Origin: Pseudomaricurvus alcaniphilus
GTDB lineage: Bacteria; Pseudomonadota; Gammaproteobacteria; Pseudomonadales; Cellvibrionaceae
Length of the DNA stretch: 64,000 nucleotides
Direction of reading: 5' to 3'
NCBI RefSeq assembly: GCF_011440395.1
Contig: NZ_JAAOIX010000001.1
Coordinates: 744,001 to 808,000, forward strand
Below, piece by piece: positions 62,455 through 64,000 of the stretch. Positions within the stretch are counted from its first letter, which is position 1. The number at the start of each line of letters is the position of its first letter. A program made the translations under genes and the position numbers. The notes beneath the pieces were generated by a model. The model saw nothing but the letters and a program-made list of their open reading frames with translations. It ran no database searches and was not told the origin of the DNA.

Positions 62455-62615
62455 GAACTTTGCTCACGCCTGCCGGCTATAAGCGCGGCTGCACAACCAA
62501 TCAAAAGTCTATTGGTGCCGCTTCCGGATTGGCCTTACAATTGCCGCCGCCAGCGCAGGAACGCTGGATAAAACTAACACCTCTACTGCTACAGTACTTT
62601 ACAAAGGACTTAAGT

Positions 62616-63200
62616 ATGTTCAAGAAATCACTGCTGCTCGCCAGCATTTGTACATCCCTTGCCCTGCCCGCAATCGCATCCGACCTGTCATACACCTATA
62701 TTGGCGTGTCCTACGAGACCGGCGAAGTGGCTGACCTGGATTTCGATGGCTTTGGCATTCAGGGCAGTGTCGCACTCAACGACAGTTTCTTTCTGCTGGG
62801 TGACTACACCAGCCTGGGATCTGACGATGAATTCGATATCGGCTTTGGCTCCGACGACATCGACGCCGAACAACTCGTTTTAGGTGTTGGCTTCCACACG
62901 CCGGTCAGCAACATCGTAGATTTCGTTGCCATTCTTGCCTATGCGGAAGCGGAGGTGAAAACCCGGGGTTTGAAGGAAGACGGCAATGGCTACCTGGTGA
63001 GCGCCGGCGTCAGGAGCAAACCGACCGACAAGCTGGAGTTTGCGGCCTTTATCAACTACAGCGATATCGAGAATGAAAGTGAGACCGGTTACGCCCTGGG
63101 TGCACGCTACTTTGTGTTACCCCCTGCATCACTGGGCCTCGGCTACGAGTCCGCCGACGATGTGGACGTCTTTGTGTTCGATATCCGCTTCGACTTCTAG
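62616..63200 (+). CDS. Small outer-membrane beta-barrel protein
   Basis: A 194-residue protein. Signal peptide about 1-21 (LALPAIA then S). The rest alternates polar and hydrophobic residues in about eight strands (SYTYIGVSYETGEV, GFGIQGSVALNDSFFLLGDY, AEQLVLGVGFHTPV) and ends in Phe (FVFDIRFDF), the usual BAM recognition. I begin at the ATG at 62616 with AAAGGA upstream; the longer open frame before it is not signal-like. Function unknown; resembles OmpA/OmpX-size barrels. Confidence 0.82.
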   Translation: MFKKSLLLASICTSLALPAIASDLSYTYIGVSYETGEVADLDFDGFGIQGSVALNDSFFLLGDYTSLGSDDEFDIGFGSDDIDAEQLVLGVGFHTPVSNIVDFVAILAYAEAEVKTRGLKEDGNGYLVSAGVRSKPTDKLEFAAFINYSDIENESETGYALGARYFVLPPASLGLGYESADDVDVFVFDIRFDF

Positions 63201-63317
63201 GGCCACTATCAACCGGATCGACCGGCGACAGGGTGGTTTGAGCCCATCCTGTCGCCGCTACAAGCTGAAGCCAGGCGCAATTTAACCATCTCTGCGATCG
63301 CTTGGCCACGGCCTCCG

Positions 63318-63749
63318 TCACTCAGTTTCAACCAGCACACGCTCCTCCTCGCCGGCAACATGTACCCGGAACACTACCGCCCGCGCGCCGTCCACACCAC
63401 CCCGGGGAGCGTGCACCGCTCGCGGGGGAATAACATAAACATCACCCGCCTTGAGGATCCGGTCCGGTTTGCCCGCTTCCACATGTACAGCGGAGCCTTC
63501 GATCACGTAAACAAACTCTTCACCGGGGTGATAGTGTGGTGGGACGGTGGCATTGGCCGGGATCACCACGTCGGAGATAATGACTTCAAGTCCCTCCCCC
63601 ATGGTAATGGGTGCGCGCAGCATCTGGTTCGAGCCGGGCGGTGGGTAATGCTGGTCGCGCTCCGCTTCTGCACAGGCACCGCAGTCGGTGTTTGACGGTT
63701 CACAAGCGGCCAGCAGCAAGGCTGCGAGCAGGATAGTACAGACTTTCAT
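63318..63749 (-). CDS. Cupin-domain lipoprotein
   Basis: A 143-residue protein. Lipobox LLAAC (Cys16). A single cupin domain with metal-ligand motif PPHYHPGEEFVYVIEG (two His and a Glu) and the second motif with His in VIPPRAVHAPRGG. Periplasmic, membrane-anchored. Small cupins of this form may be enzymes or binding proteins; the role is not clear. Confidence 0.85.
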   Translation of the reverse strand: MKVCTILLAALLLAACEPSNTDCGACAEAERDQHYPPPGSNQMLRAPITMGEGLEVIISDVVIPANATVPPHYHPGEEFVYVIEGSAVHVEAGKPDRILKAGDVYVIPPRAVHAPRGGVDGARAVVFRVHVAGEEERVLVETE

Positions 63750-63933
63750 AATGCCCTCCGGTTGCCTGCGCAGTTCACCTGGGTAACCTGAAAAATTTAC
63801 CGGCCATCACTGCACCAACCTTCAGTTTGTGCAAAAGGAAATCATTGCTGTTCTGGCTCTGGTTCCAGGTCGTTGGTGATAGGGTATGACTTAAGAATAC
63901 GGCTTCAGGACACAAAAGTATAAGCACAGATTA

Positions 63934-64000
63934 TGGGGCCAATCGACTTCTTTAGCGACAAGGCCATCTTGCTCACACGATCTCCTGATCCACAAAACAC
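63934..64000 (+). CDS. Possible start of a gene, cut by the window end
   Basis: An ATG at 63934 opens a frame that continues to the end (MGPIDFFSDKAILLTRSP and a few more). The ribosome site is weak and only 22 codons are visible, so this is tentative. Confidence 0.3.

Overview
The window reads as a chromosomal segment of a marine-type gammaproteobacterium, probably near Cellvibrionales or Pseudomonas-like lineages. The support is the gene order dnaX-ybaB-recR-rnd-ycgL-ycgN, a gammaproteobacterial 4.5S RNA, a YbiT-type ABC-F protein and a GDSL autotransporter esterase. The placement is inference; no rRNA or tRNA is present.

Layout. (1) 1-16.3 kb is lipid and acyl-CoA metabolism: end of ybiT, a LysR regulator divergent from a 3-oxoacid CoA-transferase pair, an AEC carrier, an acyl-CoA thioesterase, a secreted GDSL esterase, an acetyl-CoA hydrolase/transferase, an acyl-CoA dehydrogenase, a MaoC hydratase, an AraC regulator, a long FabG-type reductase and a thiolase. 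Together they could degrade acyl esters through beta-oxidation. (2) 16.7-26.3 kb is mostly minus-strand housekeeping: a VWA protein, ycgN, ycgL, rnd, recR, ybaB, dnaX with a textbook -1 frameshift signal, a GGDEF response regulator and the 4.5S RNA gene ffs. (3) 26.5-37.1 kb holds rubrerythrin, an Fe-S protein and a DUF3501-type protein, an alcohol dehydrogenase, an RND pump pair, and a GAPDH gene overlapping an upstream GAPDH paralogue whose catalytic Cys is Ala. (4) 37.65-60.49 kb is an accessory fructan-utilisation island. (5) 60.6-64 kb has an unknown protein, a glycosyltransferase-like protein, an outer-membrane barrel protein and a cupin lipoprotein.

The island is the most notable part. 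It carries a SusC/SusD outer-membrane uptake pair of the kind typical of Bacteroidetes, five GH32 or GH32-like proteins (cytoplasmic, periplasmic and lipoprotein types), a LacY/CscB-type symporter, a sugar porter and a LacI-type regulator. Most of it is visibly more AT-rich than its surroundings. Two large GH32-like proteins carry three copies each of a roughly 170-residue module with a conserved Cys-Cys pair; relatives of this module sit inside or in front of two other GH32 proteins. A palindromic operator (core GGCTnnnnnTAGCC) recurs before susC, before lacI, before the symporter and at the end of a GH32 gene, so the LacI protein probably controls the set. The island is bracketed by a 102-bp direct repeat (98/102 identical), which is the N-terminal coding part of a small gene that is complete on the left and truncated on the right. 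This looks like the scar of the insertion. No integrase, fructokinase or hybrid two-component regulator lies inside.

A 72-bp element with perfect 19-bp terminal inverted repeats occurs twice in near-identical form, plus two degenerate pieces. Several other hairpins and short tandem arrays lie between genes.
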